Assembly: GCA_023105745.1 (NCBI GenBank)
Contig: JALGQZ010000011.1
Location: forward strand, 46,716,698-46,780,697
Direction of reading: 5' to 3'
Length of the DNA: 64,000 nt
DNA from: Austropuccinia psidii
Lineage: Eukaryota > Basidiomycota > Pucciniomycetes > Pucciniales > Sphaerophragmiaceae
Under the pieces are notes generated by a model that did no database searches, was not told where the DNA came from, and saw nothing but the letters and a program-made list of their open reading frames with translations. How positions within the stretch are numbered: position 1 is the stretch's first letter; every line of letters starts with the position of its first letter. The translations under genes were made by a program, and so were the position numbers. Below, piece after piece: positions 48,881 through 60,312 of this stretch.

Positions 48881-49998
48881 CCAGAACCCAGAAGACCTTG
48901 GGAAATTGTCCATATGGATTAGTAACTGGCCTACCACCAGGAGGTGGCAGAAGGTATAATGCTTGCCTAGTGATTGTAGACAGATTCAGTAAAACTCCAA
49001 TCTTTTTACCATGTGAAAAAGATGATACAGCCATGGATACAGCTCTTCTAAGATGGAATAGAGTAGTTTCATGAACTGGCATATTCACAAATATCATTAG
49101 TGACAGGGATCCAAAATTCACTTTAGCACTGTGGACAAATCTTCACCAATCCTTTGGCACTAAATTGTCTTTCTCTACATCCTAGCACCCACAAACTGAT
49201 GGTCTAGCTGAAAGGATGATACAAACCTTAGAAGACATGGTGAGAAGAGTTTGTGCATATAGCCTTGAATTCAAAGATTGTGATGGATTCACTTAGGATT
49301 GGTGTACTATTCTACCAGAATTAGAACTGGCATATAAGACATAAATTTATGCAAGTACCAATCAAACTCCTGCTATTCTAGAAAAAGGATGGAATCCCAA
49401 GTTACCCCAAGATTCTTTAAGAAAAGATTTTTTTGAAATACATCCTAAAGCTGCCAGCTTCAAAGTAATGCTAGACAAAGCTAGAAAACATGCAGTAAGA
49501 TGCATGGAAGACTCATTTGCATATGCTAAAGATAAATGGGACAAATCACATGCCACTCCAGAGAATCAAAGTGGGGGATTTAGTACTAGTATCCACCACC
49601 AACTTCAATAACATCAAAGGATGTAAAAATCTCAAAGACTCACTTGCAGAACTTTTTGTTATTGAAACCCTCCATGGAGAAAATGCTGTTGAAGTAGAAT
49701 TATCTGAAGAACTTAGTAATCAGCATCCCACATTTGCAGTGAGCTTGATAAAGCCATATAAATATAGTGATGCTGAAACGTTCCCCTTCACGAATAAATT
49801 TCCCCAAGTTATACCTCCTATTGAGACATCTGGTATTAAGAAGATTACCAAAGTTCTTAAAGAAAGAAAATTCAGAAGCAAAAAAGTAAGGGAATACATT
49901 GTTAGTTACAGTGACCCAACTTGTGAAGATGAATGGTGAGAAGAAAAGGACATACCTGAAGCTACCAAACTTCTCAGAATATTCAGAAATACTAGAAA
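48881..49998 (+). pseudogene. B2 integrase core and chromodomain, broken
   Basis: VHMD is followed by a stop where Trp is expected (48920). SDRDPKF and [10 protein letters not shown] keep the second Asp and Glu. Stops at 49072, 49183, 49295 and 49342 interrupt. From 49517 an open part gives FVIETL (the GPF Gly-Pro lost), HPTFAVSLIKPYKY and a chromodomain-like tail (KKVREYIVSYSDPTCEDEW, stop, EEKDIPEATKLLRIF). Confidence 0.8.
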
Positions 49999-50030
49999 TA
50001 ACAATATTAAAAAGTAATATTCTTCTTTTA

Positions 50031-50041
50031 GGGGAATGGAA
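50031..50041 (+). promoter_or_regulatory. B2 polypurine tract
   Basis: GGGGAATGGAA precedes the right LTR. One T interrupts what is GGGGAGGGAA in B1. Confidence 0.6.
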
Positions 50042-51877
50042 TGTGAGCCTTAGAGGTATTTTCATATACCCAAAAGACCACAAAAAAAAAATTAATATAC
50101 AAACATAAATAAAATGAATTTATTTAAATTATTAAAACAAAAATTGAAATATAAATATGCATTCATCTAGATAATCAAAGATTTCATTATAATTCAAAAA
50201 TAAAAATAACTTAAATTTGAAAATTGTAAAATCACATTTTTACTTGAAAAAATTAAGTAAAAATGAACTTTTAACAAAATTAACCAAAATAAAATAATTT
50301 TAGAAAAAATTTAAATAAATTTTATCATAACTTTTTATCTAAAAAATAATAATATAAAATCTATTTCACCATTGGATTCCTTCTAAAAAATTAGGTGGGG
50401 TCACCTCTGAGTGAAATTTTTGTAACTCAACTCTAAATAAGCTTAAATTAAGTTTTTTGTATTTTCTGTATAAGAATTAAAAAACCTCAAAACATTGATT
50501 TAATTTACATCACATGTAGTGTTAATCATCAATTTTTTTGTTAAAATTGAGGTGTTGTGTATATTTTAGAAGTTATGAGGAATTGAAGTATTTTCAATTG
50601 AATTCAATTGAATTGTCAAAATGTGTGTGTGTATTACATAATTGAACTTTGATTTACAAATGAGGTGTCAATTATTACGGTAGTGTACTGTAAAACTCAA
50701 TTGAATTACATATGTAAACTGTAAGTATAATACATGATTAGGAATTAAAGGACAAAATAATTTGGAAAGATTAAATTTGGGGCAGAAAAGGAACTCTAGC
50801 TCTAAGCAGGAGCCAGACCCCCAAAATCCTTGCTGACAGGTGTGAGATATCAAAATCCACGCAAAAATTCATCAATTTTGGCCTGGAATTGAGTCACAGC
50901 ATCTGTGACTCAATTGATGATGAGGCTTTGGTACCAACCATGGTAGTTTTAACTGTTTCCAAGAGGGTAAAACTACCCTTAAGATAAAAGATTTTCAGTA
51001 CAAACAGATTTAACTGGCTTCTATGTCTCTTACACTCATTCTGACGTGTTTTGAAGGCTCTAGGCCAGGTATTACTATAGTAATGGCTGATATAAGGGTC
51101 TAAAATGGCTAAAAATAGCAAAACAAATGGCTAAAACCAGCCATTTTTTGGTCTAAACCAAGGTTTCAATGATTCCATAATTGGATTTTCTGTTTTCATA
51201 GTGTTTCCAACGACTGAAAAGAGTAAATTTTACTTTTGGAGTAAGAAAATTGATGGCTATAAAAGAATGTCTTCTTTGCCCCACTTTTCTCTTCATGTTA
51301 GAATCTTTTCCTTTTATAATTAGTTTAAACACTGTCAAACCAATAAATAAAAGATTCCAACCACCTTTCTTAAATAATTTTGAGCCTTTTAACCACTTGA
51401 AAAAATCATCATAATCATTGTTGGTAACTCTTATAATCATTTTTACCCCTGAACCACCCCAAAAGTGAATTAAAGCATCTTTCATCACTGCTAGCTTTGT
51501 CACTTTGTTTCCAAATTCATTTTGGTCACTTTTGGGCATGTTTTCTCTTTAAATATCTTTTTGAAGACTTTTTTCTTTAATTAATTGCTTTCAGTTCTTT
51601 TCTCAATTAATTACATTTGAAATTGGTCTTGAAGACATTTCTTTTGTAGCCTTAAATATCTCTTGTAAAGTATTTTTGGATAATTCTTTATTGTTGGTAA
51701 AACAATAAATTTTTATATTATTGTTTTATACTTACAAAGCTAAAAGCAATAAAATTGGCATGTTTTCTCTTTAAAAATACTATTTCTTACTATTTCTGAA
51801 TAATTTTACCTTATACAAATTTTGAGGACAGGAAAAGTACTTGATATTTTATCAAAGTTTCATATCCACACCTTACA
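50042..51877 (+). repeat. B2 3' LTR
   Basis: 1,836 bp, TGTGAGCCTTAGAGG to CACACCTTACA, followed at once by the TTTTG duplication and the rest of A1 integrase. Confidence 0.92.
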
Positions 51878-52859
51878 TTTTGTAATAACATAATATCCAC
51901 CTGTGGAGTCTTTAAAACTATCATTAGTGATAGGAACCCAAAATTTACATCAGATGTTTTTACCAACTTGTATGACATGCTTGGTACTAAACTTGCATTT
52001 TACACAGCTTACCACCCACAGACAGATGTTCTAGCTGATAGGATGATCCAAAAAATCAAGGAAATCATCAGAAGATTCTGTGAATATGGAATGGAATACA
52101 AAGACCACAAAATATAAACCCATGACTGGGTCACCCTTCTAACAGAAGTCCAGCTGGCTTACAACACAAGCCAGCACTACACCACAGGGAAATCATACTT
52201 ACTGGTAGAAAAAGGGTGGAACCCCCTATTGCCTGTAGTTCACCTGAAGGAAAATCTTCTGACTATCCACCCAACAGGAAAAGACTTCCATGATATGTGC
52301 AAGAGGGCTTGTGATACAGCTACTAGATGCATAGCTGAGGCAAAAGAATACAATAAATAGAGGTGGGACAAATCTAACATGGAACCTGACTTCAAACAAG
52401 GGGACCAGGTATTAGTGTCCACACTTAACTTTAAACGATCTTAAGGGATCAAAGAAGATGAGAGACTCAGTTTTAGGGACCTTTACTATAATTAAACTGA
52501 TAGGGAAAAACTCAGTCGAGGTCAAACTCACAGAGGAGTTTTCTAGGAAACACCCAGTATTCCCAGTGAGTTTGGTTAAGCCATACTTCCAAACTGAGGA
52601 GGATGAGCTCCCCTTCAGGAAGAAAGATCCCACTCCACCAGAAATGGTGGAAGTCAGAGATTCCCCTGGTCCTCTGAGGAAAATAATCAAGGCCAGGAAG
52701 ATCAGACTGAATGGTAAAGACCAAAGGAAATACTTTGTCAGATTTGAAAACAAGAGAGAAGATAAAGACAAATGTTTGGCAGAGGATTCCATTCCAGATG
52801 AGAACCTTCACCTAAGGAGATTCAGGGCCTCTAGGAGGACTGAAAAGTCACATAAATGA
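51878..52859 (+). pseudogene. A1 integrase end and chromodomain
   Basis: It resumes integrase: [25 protein letters not shown] (catalytic Glu now Asp). A stop near 52117 and others follow. After a frame change near 52435 the open run from 52458 gives [32 protein letters not shown] and a full chromodomain-like tail (LRKIIKARKIRLNGKDQ ... FENKREDKDKCLAEDSIP) ending RRTEKSHK, all in one frame, unlike A3. Confidence 0.82.
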
Positions 52860-52872
52860 TGAGCCTTTTTTT

Positions 52873-52883
52873 GAGGGAGGGTA
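52873..52883 (+). promoter_or_regulatory. A1 polypurine tract
   Basis: GAGGGAGGGTA sits directly before the right LTR. Confidence 0.7.
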
Positions 52884-54006
52884 TGTCAGAGCACAAGCAT
52901 GACAGCCAAATACCATAAACGCATGGTAAAGCCAATATATCACCAAAATATGGAGCTGAGACCAATCAGCTCAAAATGTGTCAAAAAAAAGAGGAAACCC
53001 ACCAATTTCCAAATACACAAGTCCCATCATCATAAGACAAGGGATAACAAAGTTATTCCTGCTCAAAGTTGTTGAGCATAAATCTTATTTTATACCTCCC
53101 ATTTGAAATGCAGAGGAAGAGGCTTAACCCCATCAAATGGGTATTCAAATTGAATCTCTAAGTAAGGTCTATCTAATTGCAGTAGAAAAATTGAGCTAGA
53201 ACCAGAACTACAGTAATTATGGTCAAAATAAGGTCAAATAAGGATGAATAAAATATTTACCTCCCATCTAACTTCTACAGTTTTAGTGTGAGATACCTAA
53301 AGTGGGGTCTTTTTGGAAAGAGCAAAATCAGGGCTGTCTGATGGTGCCATTTTTTCCCCCATATATCATCAAGAGGAAACGTTATGGGGCCGATAAGCTC
53401 CATACAGATTCTAAGCAAATCATACATATGTAAAAAAATCTTGTACATGGCATAACTTTGCCATATTTAATGATAGCCATATCAAATGAGGTACCATTGT
53501 TTAGAAAACATCCAGGGATACAAAATGAGCTGACTTTGAGCTTGATATATCAAAACCCAACATAGGTATGGCAGCTTTAAGGTCAAAATCCAACATCTAG
53601 ACCAATATAGCCTTACTATGGGATAATATCTCATAGCTATGATTATGAGGTGTCAAACAGACAAAAGAGCTTGTTTGTACTTCAATATCTCATATTTTGG
53701 CCAATACTGGGGTCTTGTACAGGTTCTGTACAGCATGATATGTGTAATACATGTCTGAAGAGGGCTATGGGGTCCCCAGATGGAAATATTCACCCCATAT
53801 TGGTGAAAACTTCCCAGATGTGGTTTGAAAAACACATCTGAGCCCAATACAGGCTATACTGGTCTTGTGAAAGCCACAGGCCAGTCCTTGGAAGTGAAAA
53901 ATCTTCACTTCCTCTATTGGGAAAGGTCTAGAAGGCCTTTTCACACAAGTTTAGGATAAAAAAGGGCCTTTTCTCAACCAGAAAAGGTTTCCTCATACTG
54001 CTCTTG
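52884..54006 (+). repeat. A1 3' LTR, truncated
   Basis: It starts TGTCAGAGCACAAGC; about 18 bp present in A2 (between two CAG triplets) is missing. It is collinear with the A2 LTR to CTGCTCTTG at about 54006 and then stops, with about 50 bp of unrelated sequence before A2. Confidence 0.8.
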
Positions 54007-54056
54007 TGAGGATGAGTCTATATTGAAGTGGTAATAAGAGTATTTACAACTAGAAT

Positions 54057-55486
54057 TGTCAGCCTGTGACTCAAAACCAGAGCACAAGCATGACAGCCAA
54101 AATACCATAGATCAATGGTATAGCCAAGATACCACCAAAACATGGAACTGAGCCAAATAAGCTCAAAAGGTATCAAACAAAAGAGGAAACTCACCTCTTT
54201 CTGAAAATGTAAGTCCCATCACCATAGGACAAAGAATAACAAAGTTATTCATGCTCAAAGTTACTGCTGAGCATAAACCTTAATTTTCACCTCTCATCTA
54301 AAATCTAGAAGGAGAGGCTTAACCCCATCAAATGGGTATTACAAATGAAGCTCTAAGCCAGGGCTATCTAATGGTGCTAACCAAACTGAGCTAGCACCAG
54401 TATTACTTGAGTTATGGTCAAATTCAGACCAAATAAGGGTGAACAAAACATTCACCTCTCATCTAACTTCTACAGTTTTAGTGTGAGATACCTAAAGTGG
54501 GGTCTTTTTGGAAAGAGCACAATCAGGGCTATCTGATGGTTCCATCCATTTCCTCATAGCTCAACTACAACAGAAGTTTTTGGCCAAACAAGTTTAATAC
54601 AGCTTTTGCCCAGACCACACCAATGTACAAAAATACTTGTACATGGGATAACTTTGTCATATTTAATGATAGCCATGTCAAGTAGGGTACCATTGTGTAG
54701 AGCTCATACAGAGCTATTCAATGAACCAATTTTGAGCTTGATATCTCAAAAACGGACAGAGTTATGACCATTTTAAGGTCAAAATCCCACCTGCTGTCAT
54801 ATACAGCCTTACCATGGGATAATATCCCATAACCATGAATATGAGGTGTCAAATAGATGAAGAAGCATGTTTTTACTTCAATACCTCATATGTCAGTCAA
54901 TACTGGGGTCCCATACAGTTTCTGTACAGCATTCTACGCGTCATACACGTCAGAATCAGGCTGTGTGGTCCCCAGATGAAAATTTTCACCCTGTATTGGT
55001 GAAAACCGCCAAGATGTGGTTTCAAAACCACATATGAGCCCAATACAGAGTATACAGGCTGTTTGCAAACCACAAGCCTGTCATAGAGAGTGAAAAATCT
55101 TCACTTCCTCTACGTGGAAAGGTCTAGCAGCCTTTCCACCTCAATTTCAGGATAAAAGGAGGGCTTTTCACAGCCAAAAGCCTTTCCTCATCCTGCTCTT
55201 GAATAACCTATGTAGTAAACTGTCAAAAACAGTTTTACTCTTGGTTAATAATCAGGTATAATTATAAGTTTTAATTATTGTAGTCTTTTATTATTGTAAC
55301 CCAACAGATAAAGCTGCACCCAGGGCTTTCAACAGCGCTCACCACCACTATAACCACTATAGTAAAGCCCTTTAAATTTATTCTTAATCATCTCAAAACC
55401 TTCTTAAAGAATTTTTACCGTGTCACAAACATAGTTTGAGTTGTAAATAGCCTACATTACCACTCTTTCATAGTTTCATCCTGACA
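54057..55486 (+). repeat. A2 5' LTR
   Basis: 1,430 bp, TGTCAGCCTGTGACTC to TTTCATCCTGACA. It serves as the reference for family-A LTR ends in this window. Confidence 0.88.
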
Positions 55487-55504
55487 TTTTGGGGGCCTGG
55501 CCGT
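55487..55504 (+). promoter_or_regulatory. A2 primer-binding site region
   Basis: TTTTGGGGGCCTGGCCGT follows the LTR. TGGGGGCCTGGCC could pair with a tRNA CCA end; tRNA unidentified. Confidence 0.65.
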
Positions 55505-55532
55505 GTTTTAAATCTTTTTTTGGACCTTATAA

Positions 55533-56080
55533 GTAAGTCTTTTCTCTCTTTATGACTTATTAACCAGTGTTTTATCTTTTTTTAGGCTTAATTTCTCTAT
55601 TTAAATATATATTTTATATATATTTATCCTTTTTTATATATATACTCATATTATAAGAGTATTATTCACGTGGTTAATACCCACTGAATATAACTATTTT
55701 TGGCGTGTTTTGTATATAAAAACACATAAGCCATCAATAAGTCCTGTATTCTTGACTGAATAAGGACACCTCTGACTGTGAAACCATCAGTTGAGGCGTG
55801 GTTAAGTGTATTGTTAACTCAATAACACCTATACAAAGCCACTTGTACAGAATACACTTGAAAACCACAAGTGTATCTGTGGGATACTGGCACACAAACA
55901 GTGTGACAGGGTACCAAAAGCTGTAATTCTGACGTGTAATTGTTGATTCAATTACACTGTCATTATACAGGGCACATTGTTGTAACATACAAGCCCAGAG
56001 GCCAATCTTAGACATGCAAAACCAGCATTTTTAAGAAGTCTTAACTGACATAAGCCCTCCTCTTTCTGCCTTGATTTCAG
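55533..56080 (+). other. A2 candidate leader intron that splits the ORF0 start codon
   Basis: Donor CTTATAA|GTAAGT (consensus), acceptor TTGATTTCAG|TGGAAG preceded by a pyrimidine-rich run and a CTGAC branch-like site. The acceptor region is conserved in A1 (26780-26816). Exon 1 ends in A, exon 2 begins TG. At 548 nt it is long for a fungal intron, and a short intron ending at TTTTTTTAG (55585) with a second one further down is also possible. Confidence 0.4.
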
Positions 56081-56428
56081 TGGAAGAAAATTACATCCCA
56101 CTTGAGACCCAGTCACAGGCCAACACACCAGTGACACCCTCAGAACCAGAGGGCAGCAAGGGCAAAGGAAAGAGGCACAGTGAGGGTCTCATCACAGCCA
56201 AGAAGTGAACACCAATAGCCACTCAGAGAAGTAGAAAACCACGAAACTCTGCATCCATACAAGGTAAACCAACCTTAACCACTTGTACAGGAAAGATTAC
56301 TATTATTAACCCAGTTGTAACTTCCAAAGGCAAACTGCCCAAGTCAGCAGACAATAAATTTGTACATGGCACAGTCAAAGGTAAATACCCTAAGAACATA
56401 AAGTTTTTGACTGCTTGCAAACACTGAT
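56081..56428 (+). pseudogene. A2 ORF0
   Basis: From a spliced A|TG it would read MEENYIPLETQSQANTP, then SEPEGSKGKGKRHSEGLITA, with a stop at 56207-56209 where A1 has Trp. The frame continues with ITIINPVV and ends near TACKH. Lys/Gly-rich N part, unknown role. Confidence 0.45.
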
Positions 56429-57149
56429 ATGTCCCCTGCATACCTCAGAGATCTTGGCTTCCAAAGGAACCAGCCAGAGGATAGAGGAAGATTGTCCAGA
56501 ACCAGAAGACCTGAAAGAGGACACCCTGGACACAGTGGTGGATGGCAAAAAAATGAGGGAGATAATATCAACCTTGCCATTCACACTCCAATTCAACAGA
56601 AACCTCAAACCAGAGGACTGGAAGGATATGGATCAAGCTCTTCAGATCCACCAACTCCCCAAAGATTTATTTCAATGGAGCATGGACAACAAGAGGTTCA
56701 ACCTAGCAACTCACTGGGCAGAACTGGGATCAAGTTGCCAGAAGATCTGTCTCAAAGAGATAGACTTCAAAGACCTTATTGTAATCACCAAGGATTGGAA
56801 TCCTACCAGGCAGCACAGACTCCTGGAGGCAAGGGCACAGAGGATAAGGGAGAATCAAGCCACTATCCTAGCTATAGAAGAACAGTTAACCCAGACAGGG
56901 CCTACTCAGATTCCTTCAGGTTCACAAGGAGCATGCCAAATCAGCTCTCCAGTGGCTTCACACCATTCAGAAACCAGCAGATCAGTGGCCAAGAGTCACC
57001 ATTCTTCACAATTCCAGGAAGTTTCCAGGAGAAGACAAGGAAACAAGGGCAAGAACAAAACCTCCTTCAACAAGAGGAGGAAAGAGTCAGACCGCATGAT
57101 CCAGAAGCTGTTGGATTTGGTAAAGGAAGTACACAAGAACCAGAAGTAG
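56415..57149 (+). CDS. A2 ORFa, overlapping gag for about 720 nt
   Basis: 244 open codons. Mostly helical and acidic N part (EDLKEDTLDTVVDGKKMREI, LKPEDWKDMDQALQIHQ), a Ser-rich middle, and a basic C part (SRRRQGNKGKNK, FNKRRKESDR) with a Leu/Lys helix (MIQKLLDLVKEVHKNQK). Homologous proteins are coded in A1 (27188 onward) and C1 (41917-42258), and the layout recalls B ORFa. Basic region plus helix would suit RNA or DNA binding. Whether it is a separate protein or joins ORF0 by splicing is not known. Confidence 0.52.
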   Translation: MQTLICPLHTSEILASKGTSQRIEEDCPEPEDLKEDTLDTVVDGKKMREIISTLPFTLQFNRNLKPEDWKDMDQALQIHQLPKDLFQWSMDNKRFNLATHWAELGSSCQKICLKEIDFKDLIVITKDWNPTRQHRLLEARAQRIRENQATILAIEEQLTQTGPTQIPSGSQGACQISSPVASHHSETSRSVAKSHHSSQFQEVSRRRQGNKGKNKTSFNKRRKESDRMIQKLLDLVKEVHKNQK

Positions 57150-58231
57150 TTGTAAACCACTCTAGAATCAGTAGTCCTAGTAATAGAAACATTACCCCCA
57201 CTCAGACTGAAAGTAACATTGTCACATCTGAGAGTAACATCAACAGTGATACACTGTGGTTACAAGTGTCCTAATATGCTGAACAATCTGCAAAGCAATT
57301 TGCAGAAATTAAAGCTAGCCAAGAGAGGATGAGACAAACTCAAGCCTCCTTGGAACAAATAGTTAAGAATCTTCAAGAAGGATATGCTCAACTGAGCAAA
57401 GCCTCTGAAGAAACCAACAAAAGACTGAATATAGTCTTTGAAGAACAACAACACAGCACAAGGGACAGGGAGTGTCTGTATCAAGCCATTAACAAATTGT
57501 TTAATGTCTATCATAGCTTGAAGCCCCAACCACAAGGCCAAGCTATGGAGAATCCATATCAACCAGATGACATCAAACCAGATGCCATGTTGTTGAATAA
57601 GGCAAGATCTCCATCACAATACCAGGATGGAGATGGAATTTCTTATTCAGAGAAGGAAGCCTTGAAACAGCTTCCTGAGGCCTCGAGCTGGCCCAAATTC
57701 TCTGGATCAGGAGAATATGATCATATGGAACTCATAGATTATATTGATGGACTCTTCATTGATGTACCCAGCATACCAGACTACTGGATTACTGCTAGAC
57801 TGAATACTGCATTTAAAGGTCATGCAAGTATATGGTACACAGAAATGAAAGAAATCCATGGCAGAAGAAACTGGCCATGGTGGAAGAGTCAAATAATCCA
57901 AAAGTACAGTAATGGAACTTGGATATGGCAAAAGACCATGTCATTTGAAAATGACAAATACTCTGTGGACAAAGCTCCATACAAGTGGTGTCTCAGACAG
58001 TCTAAAAGACTTAAAGCCATTGATCCTCAGATGAACATCCAGATGAGGAATCACAAACTTCTGACACAACTGCCAGGAGAATTAGAGCATGCAGTGAAAT
58101 GCAGATGCAACCAAAATTGCACTCTAGATGACATAGCCAATACCTTACAAGACATAAGGAAAAGGACAAATATAGGGAAATTCACCCCATATAAGAGCAG
58201 TGGTTCAAAGAGAAACAACCTTTCAGGGTAG
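56429..58231 (+). pseudogene. A2 gag (frame b), one nonsense codon and a terminal frameshift
   Basis: The N part (RDLGFQRNQPEDRGR, GYGSSSSDPPTPQR, FTPFRNQQISGQES) overlaps ORFa. TAA at 57272-57274 stands where A1 reads CAA (Gln). Then coiled coil (RMRQTQASLEQIVKNLQEG) and capsid (ASSWPKFSGSGEYDHMELID, LPGELEHAVKCRCNQN) run to 58231, where a 1-nt loss near 58203 ends the frame before the knuckle. Gag would build the particle shell. Confidence 0.75.
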
Positions 58232-59043
58232 AGTTTAAAGACAAACCCAGAGAGAGAGTGGCAGAAGTGGCAAAGAAGAGGAATTCTTGTCACAATTGTG
58301 GTTCAACAGACCACTATGCCAACAACTGCTCAAAAGTAAAGAAAAAAGTGTATGCTATAGAAAAAGTCCCTGAAGAAGAACCTCCAACAGAGAATTCTGA
58401 ATCAGACTCTATGGGAGATGCCATCAGAGAACCATCTGATGATGATCAAGACCCAAGAGAGGAATTTCTAGTGGAATACCAAGAAGAAACCCCATTGGAA
58501 ATCCAGGATATACAGTTGGAAGCAAGCATGCCACAGGACACTGCCAACAACAACTTGTGCAAACACACACAAGATGCACAAACATTCCTGGTTACACCAA
58601 CCAAAGGAATGTCATATATACATGGAACAGCCACAGAAATGACTGTATGTATTGACAATGCTCAGAACCCACTGATCATTGACAGTGGAGCACATTGCTC
58701 CATAGTGGCTAGAAAATATCTGGATAACCACTTCCCAAACTGGGAAAAACAGCTCTTGCCCACTAAGGCAAAGAACTTCAAAAGTGCATCAGGGAAGATG
58801 ACTTCCATTGGGACAATTATCAAAGAGATAATTATACCCCACAGGAAGGGTAATATCAGACTCAATCCAGAGTTTGTAGTGCTTGAAGATGCCCACATCC
58901 AAGGGTTTTTACTGGGAACAGATTACCAGAGCATGTATGGCATAGATATTTACAACAGTAAAAACAGGCAAATTACCATTGGTACCAACAAGGAAAAGAA
59001 CTTTCACTTGATATATACCACATATCTTCACAGGATCCACTAG
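58232..59043 (+). pseudogene. A2 gag zinc knuckle and aspartic protease
   Basis: It contains CHNCGSTDHYANNC (C-x2-C-x4-H-x4-C, intact), an acidic linker with [16 protein letters not shown], and protease [19 protein letters not shown] with an intact DSG. A 1-nt loss near 59000 (NKEKN FHL for NKEKK FSL) ends the frame. Confidence 0.82.
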
Positions 59044-59051
59044 AAAAACTC

Positions 59052-59933
59052 TTGAAGAAATTCAAGCAGGGACAGTTTAGCACTACCCTCACCAGTAAGC
59101 AAAAACTAAGTTTACTGAAGATGCTGAGGAAGAACAGACCAGCATTTGCCATTGGTGAAGAACCACTAGGCAAGATTAAAGGCCATGATATAGAACTATA
59201 TCTGGATGTGGAAAGACCTTATCCACCCATGCTGAGGAGACCTCCTTATCCAGCAAGTCTGGAAACCAGGAAAGAAATTGAAAAACACATCAATGAACTC
59301 CTGGACATGGATGTCATTAGGAAGATTGGACATAATGAAATAGTGGAAATCACCACTCCTGTCCTGATCACCTGGCATGATGGCAAGTCTGGATTGTGTG
59401 GAGACTTAAGAGCCCTGAATAACTACACAAAAGCAGACAGGTACCCTATACCAAGGATACCTCATGCCTTGGATAAGCTGGCCAAAGCCAAATACATAAC
59501 CAAGATGGATTGTATGAAAGGCTTCCACCAAAATGGAGTTAAACTAAACTCCATGAAGTTGCTCAGAATAATATGCCATATGGGCATATATGAGTACACC
59601 AGGATGCCATTTGGTATCAAGAATGCACCAGCCCACTTCCAAAGGATGATGGACACCATATTTCAAGAAGAAATAATGGAAGGCTGGATGGTAGTATATA
59701 TTGATGATATCATTATATACTCAGAGACATGGGAAGACCATGTACAATACATAGACAGAGTGCTAAGTAAATGTACACCCATCAATCTGAAAATTTCACT
59801 TAAAAAGCCTAATTTTGGCCAACAAGAGCTACTAGCTCTAGGACACAAAGTCTCAGGCCTTAGTCTGGCAATTGACCAGAACAAAGTAGCAGAAGTACTG
59901 CAAAAGCCAGTACCAAAGAACATCAAAGAGATG
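59052..59933 (+). pseudogene. A2 reverse transcriptase, truncated
   Basis: RT blocks [44 protein letters not shown] and [17 protein letters not shown] are intact. It breaks after KNIKEM. The last 12 codons of the open run (to 59969) are read-through into an inverted LTR and not RT. The thumb end, RNase H and integrase are missing. Confidence 0.88.
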
Positions 59934-60075
59934 CTTTTTGAGTTTCCTCTTTCTTTTGATACTTTCTGAGCTAATTTGGCTCAGCTCCATGTTTTGGTGG
60001 TATCTTGGCTATACCATTGGTTTATGGTATTTTGGCTGTCATGCTTGTGCTCTGGTTTTGAGTCACAGGCTGACA
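59934..60075 (-). repeat. A3 3' LTR fragment
   Basis: The plus strand from about GAGTTTCCTC to CACAGGCTGACA matches the C1 3' LTR end (39985-40121). The remaining 1.3 kb is absent at the A2/A3 junction. Confidence 0.8.
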
Positions 60076-60088
60076 TACCCTCCCTCTA
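60076..60088 (-). promoter_or_regulatory. A3 polypurine tract
   Basis: The minus strand reads TAGAGGGAGGGTA next to the LTR fragment. Confidence 0.7.
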
Positions 60089-60099
60089 AAAAAGGCTCA

Positions 60100-60312
60100 T
60101 CATTGATGAGACTGTTCAGTCCTCCTAGAGGCTCTGAATCTCCTTAAATGAAGGTTCCCATCTGGTATGGCATCCTCTGCCAACCATTTGTCTTTGTCAG
60201 CTGTCTGGTTCTTGAATCTGACTAGATATTGTCTCTGATCCTTCCCATTAAGTCTGATTTTTCTGGCCCTTATGATTTTACTCACAGGTCCAGGAGAGTC
60301 TTCTACTTCCAC
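60100..60312 (-). pseudogene. A3 chromodomain tail, out of frame with pol
   Basis: Minus-strand frame with SKIIRARKIRLNGKDQ, YLVRFKNQTADKDKWLAED and NLHLRRFRASRRTEQSHQ, a chromodomain-like pattern (aromatic strand, then W at the hydrophobic position, then a helix). In A1 the same tail is in frame with integrase. In A3 a 2-bp CA gain (CCACACCAG for CCACCAG, near 60320) shifts it away. Confidence 0.72.

Larger units (their letters stand above)
35882..51877 (+). mobile_element. B2: Ty3/Gypsy chromovirus-type element, itself interrupted by C1
   Basis: LTRs are at 35882-37634 and 50042-51877, with TG...CA ends and duplication TTTTG (35877-35881 and 51878-51882). It inserted into A1 integrase. Same family as B1, with the RT YIDD intact, but many stops and frameshifts elsewhere. 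Its own gag is split by C1 at 38700/44699. Confidence 0.93.
24834..54006 (+). mobile_element. A1: Ty3/Gypsy chromovirus-type element split by three insertions
   Basis: The family-A element can be followed across 29 kb as left LTR, gag, protease, RT | D1 | RNase H | D2 | RNase H-integrase | B2 | integrase-chromodomain, right LTR. Reading frames resume exactly after each insertion once the 5-bp duplication is allowed for. Gag-pol is dead at several catalytic sites. The right LTR is truncated at about 54006, and the left LTR start is worn (TGGAAGCC for TGTCAGCC), so a flanking duplication cannot be tested. Confidence 0.88.
54057..59933 (+). mobile_element. A2: family-A element truncated inside RT
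   Basis: It has left LTR, primer site, ORF0, ORFa, gag, protease and RT up to KNIKEM, then breaks off at about 59933 against a minus-oriented family-A LTR piece. Catalytic motifs are intact where present. Defects: a stop in gag at 57272, 1-nt losses near 58203 and 59000. Confidence 0.88.

Noticed and set aside
59934..59969. A2 RT reading on to 59969
   Set aside because: The last codons are inverted LTR sequence; the open run is a chimera.
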